Source of the DNA: Corynebacterium sp. UBA2622
Lineage (GTDB): Bacteria > Actinomycetota > Actinomycetes > Mycobacteriales > Mycobacteriaceae
Length of the DNA stretch: 54,942 nt
Assembly: GCF_002339505.1 (NCBI RefSeq)
Contig: NZ_DDJO01000011.1
Location: forward strand, 546-55,487
Direction: 5' to 3'
A program made the translations under genes and the position numbers. This document shows, piece by piece, positions 46,098 through 54,300 of the stretch. Each line of letters starts with the position of its first letter. The stretch's first letter is position 1. Below the pieces are notes generated by a model. That model made no database searches. It saw only the letters and a list, made by a program, of their open reading frames with translations, and was not told where the DNA came from.

Positions 46098-47261
46098 TTA
46101 GGTCCGCCCCGTCTCCGGCGGCGCGGCGGCCGGACCGATTTTCCCGCTCATCAACGGGACGGCGGTGAGCACCGTCGCCCCCGCGAGGGCGACGAGGGTG
46201 AAGCCGACCGCCCAGCTCACGGGCACCACAGAGAAACTCACGGCACCAAACGCCACCGCGGAGACCCAGAGGTAGAGGACTAAAACGGTCCGGCGGTGCG
46301 TGTGCCCCAGGCGGAGCAGCCGGTGGTGGATGTGCCCGGCGTCGGCCGTGAACGGGCTCTGCCCCCGGGCCGTTCGCCGGATCACGGCCCAGACCAGATC
46401 GAGGACGGGCAGGGCCACCGCCGCGATGACGACGACGATGGGGCTGATCAGCGCGACGAAATCCGCCGTACCGTAGAGGGACATGTTGATCTTGCCCGAG
46501 GCCGAGATGGATGCCGCGGCGAGCAGCAGCCCGATGAGCATGGCGCCCGAGTCGCCCATGAAGATGCGCGCGGGTTCGAAGTTGTGGGGAAGGAAGCCCG
46601 CGCAGATCCCCACGAGCGCCGCGCAGATGATGGCGGGCGGGTAGGCAGAGACCGCACCGCCCTGGTCGTGGAGGACGGTCAGGGAGAACACGAGGATGGC
46701 CGCCCCGGCGATCATCCCCAGGCCCGCCGCGAGCCCGTCGATGCCGTCGACGAAGTTGATCGCATTGATCAGCAGGACCGTGAACACCGCGCTGACGATC
46801 ACCCCCTGAAGCTGGTCGAAGATGAGCGTCGTGCCGCCGTCGACGGGCAGGTAGAACACGGTGAACACGAGGCCGAGCATGCTCATGAGTATCGCGGCGA
46901 AGAACTGGGCGATGAGCTTGGTGATCGCCCCGAGCTCGTAGAGGTCGTCGAACACGCCCGCGACCACGATGGCGAAGGCACCCGCGAGCACCGCGGTCAT
47001 TTCCGGCGTGACGGGGGCGAAACCACGCGTCAGAGCGGGGAGCTGCTGGGCGAGAAACACGGCGGACACGAAGCCGGTGAACATGGCCACCCCGCCCACG
47101 GAGGGGGTGGGCTGGGTGTGGACGTCCCGGGTGCGGATCTCGGCCAGACGGCCTGTGCGCACCAGAATGGAGCGCACGAGCCCGGTGGAGAGGTACGTGA
47201 TGGCGGCGGCGACGAGCAGCACCAGGCCGAGCTCGCGCAGGGGCACTCCCGCGCCCGTCAT
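46098..47261 (-). CDS. wecA: MraY/WecA-type undecaprenyl-phosphate GlcNAc-1-phosphate transferase
   Basis: This 387-aa polytopic membrane enzyme transfers a sugar-1-phosphate from a UDP-sugar to polyprenyl phosphate at the inner face of the membrane; in actinobacteria WecA starts arabinogalactan linker synthesis. Visible motifs are GVFDDLYELG (catalytic Asp pair), NAINFVDGIDGLAAG, FMGDSGAM and the nucleotide-binding HIHHRLL loop. The ATG at 47261 directly follows the TAG of the Sua5 gene. Confidence 0.9.
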   Translation of the reverse strand: MTGAGVPLRELGLVLLVAAAITYLSTGLVRSILVRTGRLAEIRTRDVHTQPTPSVGGVAMFTGFVSAVFLAQQLPALTRGFAPVTPEMTAVLAGAFAIVVAGVFDDLYELGAITKLIAQFFAAILMSMLGLVFTVFYLPVDGGTTLIFDQLQGVIVSAVFTVLLINAINFVDGIDGLAAGLGMIAGAAILVFSLTVLHDQGGAVSAYPPAIICAALVGICAGFLPHNFEPARIFMGDSGAMLIGLLLAAASISASGKINMSLYGTADFVALISPIVVVIAAVALPVLDLVWAVIRRTARGQSPFTADAGHIHHRLLRLGHTHRRTVLVLYLWVSAVAFGAVSFSVVPVSWAVGFTLVALAGATVLTAVPLMSGKIGPAAAPPETGRT

Positions 47262-47921
47262 CTACTTCCTCCGCAGCGCCTCGGGGTCAAGTCCGAGGAC
47301 TTCACCGAGGCGCTCCGCGGAGATGGCGCCTTCCCGCAGGATCACGGGGGCGGGCCCGGAAATGTCGATGATGGTCGACGGCTCCCCCACCTGGGACTCT
47401 CCCCCGTCCAGGTAGACGGAGATGGCGTCGCCGAACTGGTCCTTCGCCCCCGCGGCGGTCACAGCCGGGGGGTTGCCGGAGATGTTGGCGCTGGACACGG
47501 CCATGGGGCCGACCTCCCGCAGGAGCTCGGTCGCCAGCGGCTGGTTGGGCATGCGCAACAGGACGGTTCCCCGGGTGTCCCCCAGGTTCCACGGCAGGCT
47601 CGGAGCCTCGGGGACGACGATGGACAATCCGCCGGGCCAGAACGCCTCGACCAGGGTCTTCGCGGTCTCGGAGAACTCGCGCACGAGACCCTGGATGGTC
47701 AGCCACGACCCCACGAGCACGGGCACCGGCATGTCCGGGCCCCGGCGCTTGGTGGCCAGCAGGCGCGCGACGGCGTCGTTGTTGAAGGCGTCCGCACCGA
47801 TCCCGTAGACGGTGTCGGTGGGAAGGACCACGCACTGCCCGGCGCGCACGGCCTCGACGGCCGCGGCCAGCCCGTCCTTGCGGCCCTCGGCCTCCAGGCA
47901 GTTGTAGATCGTGCTCGGCAT
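47262..47921 (-). CDS. L-threonylcarbamoyladenylate synthase (Sua5/YrdC/YwlC)
   Basis: This is a 219-aa cytosolic enzyme that forms threonylcarbamoyl-AMP for t6A37 of tRNAs. It has VVLPTDTVYGIGADAFN, the KRRGPDMPVPVLV substrate loop, RMPNQPLATELL and the SSANISGNPPA motif. The length corresponds to the short YrdC-plus type without a full Sua5 domain. A GGGAG ribosome site precedes the ATG. It is in the chain rho-prfA-prmC-sua5-wecA. Confidence 0.93.
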   Translation of the reverse strand: MPSTIYNCLEAEGRKDGLAAAVEAVRAGQCVVLPTDTVYGIGADAFNNDAVARLLATKRRGPDMPVPVLVGSWLTIQGLVREFSETAKTLVEAFWPGGLSIVVPEAPSLPWNLGDTRGTVLLRMPNQPLATELLREVGPMAVSSANISGNPPAVTAAGAKDQFGDAISVYLDGGESQVGEPSTIIDISGPAPVILREGAISAERLGEVLGLDPEALRRK

Positions 47922-47971
47922 GGTTCTCCCTCGTCATCTAGCCGGCGGACACCCGCTCCCGGGGCCGCGCT

Positions 47972-48826
47972 TTAGGGGCTTAGCTTACTCGCGGTGACAA
48001 ATCTGGCTCGACCGGTCATGTCCCGCAGCACACCGGGTTCGGTGAAGGCCCCGCTTCCGCCCACCACCCGGCGCACCGCCGCCGAGGTGGTGTCGTCGTG
48101 CTCGATGGCGAGCCGCCCACCCGGCGCGAGCAGACGCGCGGCCACCGGCACGAGGCCGCGTATGGCCTCCATGCCGTCCGCTCCCGAGAACACGGCCTCG
48201 GCGGGGTCGAAGTATACCTCCGGGGACAGGCCAGGGTCCGCCGGGACGTAGGGCGGGTTCGCGACCACCAGGTCCACCGCCCCGCTGAGCTCTGCCAGGA
48301 GTCCGGGGTCTGTCATGTCCCCCGCCACCACGCTTATCGACGCCCCATGGGCCGCCGCGTTGTCGCGCGCGTACGCGCGGGCGGTTTCCGAGAGCTCGAC
48401 CGCGGTGACCCGGGCATCGGCGCGCGCTTGCGCGATGAAGATGGCCAGGGCACCGGAACCCGTGCCCAGGTCCACGACCACCGGCCCGTTCACGTCCGCG
48501 ATCGCCCCGACCGCCCACTGCGCCAGCACCTCCGTCTCGGGGCGCGGGATGAACACGCCGGGCCCCACCCGCAGGTCGAGGGGGCCGAACTGGGCGTGCC
48601 CGGTGATGTGCTGCAGAGGTTCGCGCCGGGCGCGGCGCTCCACCGCTGCCGCGTAGTCGGCGGCGAAGGTCTCCGGGGGGTCGGTGAAGAAGAGGTGCAG
48701 GGGTGGGACGTCGAGAAGCGACGCGGCGAGGAGGCGCGCGTCGACCTCGGGCGTGGCGACGCCCGCGTCCCCCAGGGTGCGGGAGGCGCGGGCGACGAGC
48801 TGGCGCAGATCGCTACTCGGCTTCAA
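47972..48826 (-). CDS. prmC: Peptide chain release factor N5-glutamine methyltransferase
   Basis: PrmC methylates the Gln of the GGQ motif in release factors, here probably the RF1 encoded just upstream. The protein is 284 aa. It has an N-terminal helical domain, then VVDLGTGSGALAIFIA (SAM binding) and the catalytic VVANPPYVP. Translation probably starts at TTG 48826, because AGGAG lies 4 nt upstream and the conserved sequence begins there. This gives a 14-bp overlap with prfA. Confidence 0.92.
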   Translation of the reverse strand: MKPSSDLRQLVARASRTLGDAGVATPEVDARLLAASLLDVPPLHLFFTDPPETFAADYAAAVERRARREPLQHITGHAQFGPLDLRVGPGVFIPRPETEVLAQWAVGAIADVNGPVVVDLGTGSGALAIFIAQARADARVTAVELSETARAYARDNAAAHGASISVVAGDMTDPGLLAELSGAVDLVVANPPYVPADPGLSPEVYFDPAEAVFSGADGMEAIRGLVPVAARLLAPGGRLAIEHDDTTSAAVRRVVGGSGAFTEPGVLRDMTGRARFVTASKLSP

Positions 48827-49904
48827 GGCGCTCCTGGCGCTCGTGGGTCTGGAGCGCCGTGATGAGGTCGTCCATGTTGCCGTCGAGGACCGAGTCGAGG
48901 TTGTTCGCCTTGTAGTTGATCCGGTGGTCCGAGATGCGGTTCTCCGGCCAGTTGTAGGTGCGGATGCGCTCGGAGCGGTCCATCGTGCGCACCTGGGAGG
49001 CGCGCCCCTCGGCGGCCTCGGCATCGGCGCGCTCGCGCTCGAGCTGGTCCAGGCGGGCCTGGAGGACCTGCATCGCGCGGGCGCGGTTCTGGATCTGGGA
49101 GCGCTCGTTCTGGCAGGTCACCACGATGTTGGTGGGCAGGTGGGTGATGCGCACTGCCGAGTCGGTCGTGTTCACGCCCTGGCCGCCCTTGCCGGAGGAG
49201 CGGTAGACGTCGACGCGGATGTCCTTCTCGTCGATCTCCACGGAGCCGACCTCCTCCGGCTCCGGGTAGACCAGGACACCTGCGGCGGAGGTCTGGATCC
49301 GGCCCTGGGACTCGGTGACGGGAACACGCTGCACGCGGTGCACGCCGCCCTCGAACTTGAGCATGCTCCACGCGCCGTCGCGCGACGGCGTCTTCGACTT
49401 GATGGCCACCGTCATGTCCTTGGCGCCGCCCAGATCGGACTCGGCGATGTCGAGGACATCCCAGCTCAGGCCGTGCTTCTCGCAGTACTTCTGGTACATG
49501 CGCGCGAGGTCTCCGGCGAACAGGGCCGCCTCCTCGCCGCCGGCACCGGCCTTGATCTCCATGATGATGTCGTCGCCGTCGTGCTCATCGCGCGGGGCGA
49601 GCAGGTCGGCGAGCTCCTCCTCCAGCGCCACGATCTCACCCTCGAGGCGCTTGGCCTCCTCGGCGAATTCGCGGTCCTCCGAGGCCATTTCCGCGGCGGC
49701 CTCGTGGTTCTCGCGGGCCCGGACGAGCTCGTCGTTGACCTTGATGATGGGCTGGAGCTCCGCGTAGCGCTTGGAAAGCTTGCGGAACTGCGCCTGGTCC
49801 CCCGCGATCTCCGGGTCCCCCATCTGGGCCTGGATGCCCTGGTACTCGGAGACGTAGTCGTCGACGAGCGAGACGTGCGACGCGGCGTTGCCGTTGTTCG
49901 CCAT
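48813..49904 (-). CDS. prfA: Peptide chain release factor 1
   Basis: RF1 ends translation at UAA and UAG codons. The protein is 363 aa. It has the codon-reading PVT tripeptide (RVPVTESQGR), which is the RF1-type PxT, and GGQ (240-242, SGKGGQGVNTTDSAVR), whose Gln is the target of PrmC. The ATG overlaps the rho stop by one base (TAATG), so translation is coupled. Confidence 0.97.
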   Translation of the reverse strand: MANNGNAASHVSLVDDYVSEYQGIQAQMGDPEIAGDQAQFRKLSKRYAELQPIIKVNDELVRARENHEAAAEMASEDREFAEEAKRLEGEIVALEEELADLLAPRDEHDGDDIIMEIKAGAGGEEAALFAGDLARMYQKYCEKHGLSWDVLDIAESDLGGAKDMTVAIKSKTPSRDGAWSMLKFEGGVHRVQRVPVTESQGRIQTSAAGVLVYPEPEEVGSVEIDEKDIRVDVYRSSGKGGQGVNTTDSAVRITHLPTNIVVTCQNERSQIQNRARAMQVLQARLDQLERERADAEAAEGRASQVRTMDRSERIRTYNWPENRISDHRINYKANNLDSVLDGNMDDLITALQTHERQERLEAE

Positions 49905-52063
49905 TAGCTGTACTCCTCTTCGCCCTCGCTGGAGACCATCGGCGCAGACTGGGCGACGCCCATGAGGAACTCGCCGTTGGACTTCGTTTTCTTCAGCTGC
50001 TTGATGAGCATGTCGATGGACTGCTGCGGGTCGAGCGCCGAGAGGATGCGGCGCAGCTTGTGCATGATGCGCGCCTCCTCCGGGGTCATGAGCAGCTCAT
50101 CCTTGCGGGTGCCGGACGGATTGACGTCCACGGCCGGGAACACACGGCGCTCCGAGATCCTGCGGTCCAGCTTGAGCTCGGCGTTGCCCGTGCCCTTGAA
50201 CTCCTCGAAGATGACGGTGTCGCCCGCGGAGCCGGTCTCGACCATGGCGGTGGCGATGATGGTAAGCGACCCGCCCTCCTCGATGTTGCGGGCGGCGCCG
50301 AGGAAGCGCTTCGGCGGGTAGAGCGCGTTGGAGTCGACGCCGCCGGAGAGGATGCGGCCGGAGGCGGGCGAGGAGTTGTTGTACGCGCGGCCCAGGCGGG
50401 TGATGGAGTCGAGGAGCACGACGACGTCCTGGCCCATCTCCACGAGGCGCTTGGCGCGCTCGATGGCGAGCTCCGCGACGGCGGTGTGCTCGCTCGGCGG
50501 GCGGTCGAAGGTGGAGGAGATGACCTCGCCCTTGACGCTGCGCTGCATGTCCGTGACTTCCTCGGGGCGCTCGTCGACGAGCACGACCATGAGGTAGCAC
50601 TCCGGGTTGTTCGTCGCGATGGCGTTGGCGATGTTCTGCAGGATCGTCGTCTTGCCGGCCTTCGGCGGGGAGACGATGAGCGCGCGCTGACCCTTGCCGA
50701 TCGGCATGACGAGGTCGATGACGCGGGTGGTGAGGATGTTCGGCTCGGTCTCGAGGCGCAGGCGCTTGTTCGGGTACAGCGGGGTGAGCTTGTGGAACTC
50801 CTTGCGCTGCTTGGCCTCCTCCGGGGTCATGCCGTTGATGGAGTCGATGCGCACGAGCTGGTTGTAACGCTGCTTGTTGCGCCCGGAGCCGTGGGAGTGG
50901 CCCTGGCCGTTCGCGCGGACCTGGCCGATCACGGCGTCGCCGGAGCGCAGGCCGCACTGGCGGACCAGCTTGTTGTTCACGAAGACGTCGGCCGAGCTCT
51001 GGTGGTAGCCCGTCGTGCGAATGAACGCGGTGTTATTGTCCACCACGTCCGCGATGCCGGCAACCTCCTGGAGGTCCGACGCGTCGAAGTCCTGGCCGTG
51101 GTTCTGGTTCCCGCCGTCGTTGTTGTTGTGGCCGTTGTTATTTCCGCCATTGTGCCCGTTGTCGTTGCGGTTGCGGTTCCGGTTGCGGCGGTTACGGCGA
51201 CCGCGACGGTTGCCGCCCTCGGAGTCGTCGCGGTCGCTACCGCGGTTGTCGTTGCCGTTTCCGCCGCTGTTGCGCCCTCCCCGGTCGTTACGGTCGTTAC
51301 GGTCGCCCCGGTCGTTGCGGTTGCCGCGGTCATTGCGGTCGTTGCGGTTGCCGCGTCCGCCACGGTTGCCGCGGTCGGAGTCGTCGCGATCCTGGTCGTC
51401 CTGCTCGCCACGGCCGTCTCGGTCGTCGCGGTTGTCACGGTCATCCCGGTCATCCCGGTCGCCGCGGCGCTGCTCGTCGTGGCGGCCGCCGGCGTGCCCG
51501 CGGTTCTCCGCGTCCCCGGAATCGTCGGTGTCACCCGCGTTGCCCGTATTTTCGGTGTTCTCGCCACCCTGGCGCGCGCGGTAGCGGCGCGCCCGGCGGG
51601 CTGCCGAGCGGGACTCGTAGCGCTGCTCCTCGCCCCGGGACTCGCCGCGGGTTTCATCGCCGGACTCGTCCTCGGCACCGCCCTCGCCCCTGGTGCGTTC
51701 GCGGTGGTCGTCGTGAAGCTGCTGCCCGGCCTCCCCCGCGTCGGCGGCCTTGCCGCTCTTCAGCGCGGCCTCCTCGTGGGCGCCCTGGGTGGACTCGTGC
51801 GTGCCCGGCCCGGCGGAGCGGCGGGCGGCGCGGCGGCGGGGGTTGGTGCCCTCGTGGCCCTGGTTCTCGTCCTCCTGGTCGCCGGCGGGGGCCGCCACGG
51901 CGTCCTTCCGCGGCACGATGCCGGTGGTGATGGCTTGGATGAGTTCGCCCTTGCGCAGCCCGGAAAGACCCTTGAGGCCCTGATCCGCCGCGATCTTGCG
52001 CAGCTCGGGAATCTTGAGCGCAGCCAGGTTCTGGCCTGCTGCGGTGGTGCCCGGTTCGGTCAC
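49904..52063 (-). CDS. rho: Transcription termination factor Rho with long disordered insert
   Basis: This RNA-dependent hexameric ATPase releases transcripts. At 719 aa it is much longer than E. coli Rho (419). Residues about 10-50 form the Rho N-terminal helical domain (LAALKIPELRKIAADQGL). Residues about 60-325 are an insert rich in Arg, Asp, Gly, Asn and Glu, with many RDDRD/NRNDR-like repeats. The RNA-binding cold-shock domain (EVAGIADVVDN) and the ATPase domain follow, with K471 in PPKAGKT. It starts at GTG 52063 with AAAGGA upstream. Such inserts occur in actinobacterial Rho proteins and may bind structured or GC-rich RNA. Confidence 0.96.
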   Translation of the reverse strand: MTEPGTTAAGQNLAALKIPELRKIAADQGLKGLSGLRKGELIQAITTGIVPRKDAVAAPAGDQEDENQGHEGTNPRRRAARRSAGPGTHESTQGAHEEAALKSGKAADAGEAGQQLHDDHRERTRGEGGAEDESGDETRGESRGEEQRYESRSAARRARRYRARQGGENTENTGNAGDTDDSGDAENRGHAGGRHDEQRRGDRDDRDDRDNRDDRDGRGEQDDQDRDDSDRGNRGGRGNRNDRNDRGNRNDRGDRNDRNDRGGRNSGGNGNDNRGSDRDDSEGGNRRGRRNRRNRNRNRNDNGHNGGNNNGHNNNDGGNQNHGQDFDASDLQEVAGIADVVDNNTAFIRTTGYHQSSADVFVNNKLVRQCGLRSGDAVIGQVRANGQGHSHGSGRNKQRYNQLVRIDSINGMTPEEAKQRKEFHKLTPLYPNKRLRLETEPNILTTRVIDLVMPIGKGQRALIVSPPKAGKTTILQNIANAIATNNPECYLMVVLVDERPEEVTDMQRSVKGEVISSTFDRPPSEHTAVAELAIERAKRLVEMGQDVVVLLDSITRLGRAYNNSSPASGRILSGGVDSNALYPPKRFLGAARNIEEGGSLTIIATAMVETGSAGDTVIFEEFKGTGNAELKLDRRISERRVFPAVDVNPSGTRKDELLMTPEEARIMHKLRRILSALDPQQSIDMLIKQLKKTKSNGEFLMGVAQSAPMVSSEGEEEYS

Positions 52064-52418
52064 GGATGTCCTTTCGTCGCTTGACCGGCGCTGATGTCGC
52101 CGCTGCCGGGCCGGACCCTCGGGGCCCGGCGCTCGGCTCGGCTAGCCGGAAGCTTTCGTGTGCAATTAAGTCGTAGTGCTGCTGTGCTGCTCGCGCGGAG
52201 AGCGCTGGTGCGCCTCTCATCCGCCCGGTCCCCGCGCTCACACGGCCGCGGCCCGGTGGCGCGTGCGAACGCGCAACCCGGGGCGGTAAGTGGAGCAGAT
52301 CGTGGGGTGAAACCGCACTCCACGCACCTTCTGCGGCGGGTGCGCCGAGGTTCGTGCGGGGCGATGCGGGGATCGCGCGTCAAACGTGCGTGAGCACTCG
52401 GAGGCGGTCCCGCGCGCT

Positions 52419-52424
52419 ATTGTA
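52419..52424 (-). promoter_or_regulatory. -10 hexamer TACAAT of rho
   Basis: TACAAT on the minus strand (in TTACAAT) is close to consensus and about 350 nt upstream of the rho start, in keeping with autoregulated Rho leaders elsewhere. Confidence 0.5.
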
Positions 52425-52474
52425 ACCCATCCACCGGCCCCCGCACGGTTCGGGCCTGCCCAAAGCCCTGGCGC

Positions 52475-52480
52475 TAGAGT
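52475..52480 (+). promoter_or_regulatory. -10 hexamer TAGAGT of the acyl-CoA ligase-like gene
   Basis: TAGAGT is followed by 7 nt and the ATG at 52488, consistent with a leaderless transcript. Confidence 0.55.
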
Positions 52481-52487
52481 GTTGGGC

Positions 52488-54257
52488 ATGCTCTCCACCA
52501 TGCAGGAAGTGCCGTTTTCCGTCGCCCGGATCCTCCAGTACGGCGAGACGATCCACGGCACCACGAAGGTCACCACCTGGCGCTCCGGAGGCGCGGAGGA
52601 GTCGAGCTTCGCGGAGATCGGGGCGCGCGCGGCGGCCTTCGCCCACGCCATCCACGACGACCTCGGCATCGACGGCGACCAGCGCGTGGCCACCTTCATG
52701 TACAACTGCGCCGAGCACCTGGAGGTGATGTTCGGCGTCGCCGCCAAGGGAGCCGTTTTCACCCCGCTCAACGTGCAGCTGGTGGAGGACCAGGTGGCCT
52801 ACGTGGTCAACCATTCCGAGGCGGAGGTGGTGGTGGCGGACCCGCGCCTGGCGGCCAAGCTCGGCCGCATCCTCGCGGACTGCCCGAAGGTGCGCGCCGT
52901 GGTTTTCACCGGCCTCGAGCCGTTGACCGAGCCCTCCCGCGAGCTTCCGGCCGGGCTCGAGGTGGTGAGCTACGAGGCGCTACTCGACGGCCGGGCGACC
53001 GTCTACGACTGGCCCACCCTGCCCGAGAACACAGCCGCGGCGCTGGTCTACTCCACCGCCACCACCGGCGCGCCGAAGGGTGTCGCCTACTCCCACCGCT
53101 CGATCTGGCTGGAGGCCATGAGCCTGCGCGCCACGGACTCCCTGGCCGTCTCGCACGGCGAATCCTTCCTCTGCTGCATCCCCGTCTACCACGTCATGAG
53201 CTGGGGCGTACCCTTCGCCGCGTTCCTCGTCGGCGCGCCGCTGGTGCTGCCCGACTCCGACATGTCGGCCCCGACGCTGGCGCGGCTGATCGCCAGCACC
53301 CACCCGCGCGTGGCCCACGGCGTGCCCACGCTGTGGATCCAGCTCATGGTCCACTACCTGCACAACCCCCCGGAGCGCATGAGCCTGACCGAGATCTACG
53401 TCGGCGGCTCCCCCGCCCCGCCCGCCCTGATCAAGGTCTGGGAGGAGCGCTACGGCGTGGACGTCGTCCATGTCTGGGGCATGACGGAGACCTCCACGGT
53501 GGGCACGATCGCCCGTCCCCCCTCGGGCGTGTCCGGCGAGGCCCGCTGGGCCTACCGCGTCTCACAGGGCCGCTTCGCCCCCTGGCTCGAGTACAGGGTG
53601 GTCAACGACGGCGAGGTCATGGCCTCCACCGACCGCTCCCAGGGTGAGATCCAGGTGCGGGGCAACATGGTCGCCGCCTCCTACTACCACTCACCCACCC
53701 AGGAGCCCGGGGAGATCGCCAGCACCTTCCGCGGCGAGGACATCACGGACGCCCGCCATTTCTTCACCTCCGACGGCTGGCTGCGCACCGGGGACGTGGG
53801 CACGGTGACCAACGACGGCTTCATGACGCTCTACGACCGCGCCCGCGACGTCATCCGCTCCGGCGGGGAGTGGATCTACTCCGCCCAGGTGGAAAACCTC
53901 ATCATGGAGGCTGACGCCGTGGTGGAGTGCGCGGTCATCGGCTACCCCGACAAGAAGTGGGGCGAGCGCCCGCTGGCCATCACCGTCCTGCACGAGGGGA
54001 TTGAGCCCTCCCCGGAGACGGCGGCGTCGCTGCGCGAATCCCTCTCCCGCTCCCTGCCGACCTGGATGGCGCCGGAGTACTGGGCCTTCGTGGACTCGAT
54101 CGACAAGACGTCGGTGGGCAAGTTCGACAAGAAGGACCTGCGCAAGCACCTGGCAAACAACCGCTACGACATCATCACCCTTCCCGGGCCCGGCAACCGC
54201 TCGCACGGGAACCCCACCTCGGAGCAGGTCGAGGCCGCCAACCCCGACGACCTGTAG
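52488..54257 (+). CDS. Fatty-acid-CoA ligase-like AMP-binding protein (FadD type)
   Basis: This is a 589-aa member of the adenylate-forming (ANL) superfamily, which activates a carboxylic acid as acyl-AMP and then acyl-CoA. The phosphate-binding loop reads YSTATTGAPKG (residues 188-198), slightly off the common Y-TSGTTG-PKG. Other motifs are the A5-like HVWGMTETS, TGDVGTVTNDGFMTLYDRARDVIRSGGEWI (the hinge region) and the C-terminal lysine segment TSVGKFDKKDLR. Its size and motifs fit medium/long-chain acyl-CoA ligases. An ATG four codons later (52500) is the alternative start. Confidence 0.85.
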   Translation: MLSTMQEVPFSVARILQYGETIHGTTKVTTWRSGGAEESSFAEIGARAAAFAHAIHDDLGIDGDQRVATFMYNCAEHLEVMFGVAAKGAVFTPLNVQLVEDQVAYVVNHSEAEVVVADPRLAAKLGRILADCPKVRAVVFTGLEPLTEPSRELPAGLEVVSYEALLDGRATVYDWPTLPENTAAALVYSTATTGAPKGVAYSHRSIWLEAMSLRATDSLAVSHGESFLCCIPVYHVMSWGVPFAAFLVGAPLVLPDSDMSAPTLARLIASTHPRVAHGVPTLWIQLMVHYLHNPPERMSLTEIYVGGSPAPPALIKVWEERYGVDVVHVWGMTETSTVGTIARPPSGVSGEARWAYRVSQGRFAPWLEYRVVNDGEVMASTDRSQGEIQVRGNMVAASYYHSPTQEPGEIASTFRGEDITDARHFFTSDGWLRTGDVGTVTNDGFMTLYDRARDVIRSGGEWIYSAQVENLIMEADAVVECAVIGYPDKKWGERPLAITVLHEGIEPSPETAASLRESLSRSLPTWMAPEYWAFVDSIDKTSVGKFDKKDLRKHLANNRYDIITLPGPGNRSHGNPTSEQVEAANPDDL

Positions 54258-54284
54258 GCGCCGGAGGGGCCTTGACGCGGGCCG

Positions 54285-54290
54285 TACAAT
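54285..54290 (+). promoter_or_regulatory. -10 hexamer TACAAT of moaA
   Basis: TACAAT ends 10 nt before the ATG at 54301, so any leader would be only a few bases long. Confidence 0.45.
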
Positions 54291-54300
54291 GTCCCCCATC

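Larger units (their letters stand above)
52064..52487. other. Long rho leader and divergent promoter region
   Basis: This 424-bp gene-free stretch lies between rho and the divergent ligase-like gene. The only convincing rho -10 (52419-52424) implies a leader of about 350 nt. No open frame with a plausible protein and no known riboswitch were seen in it. Confidence 0.6.

Noticed and set aside
50060..52084. 674-codon Val/Ala-rich open frame antisense to rho
   Set aside because: It is the complement of the Arg/Asp codon repeats in the Rho insert. Rho itself has secure motifs, so the antisense frame is a by-product.
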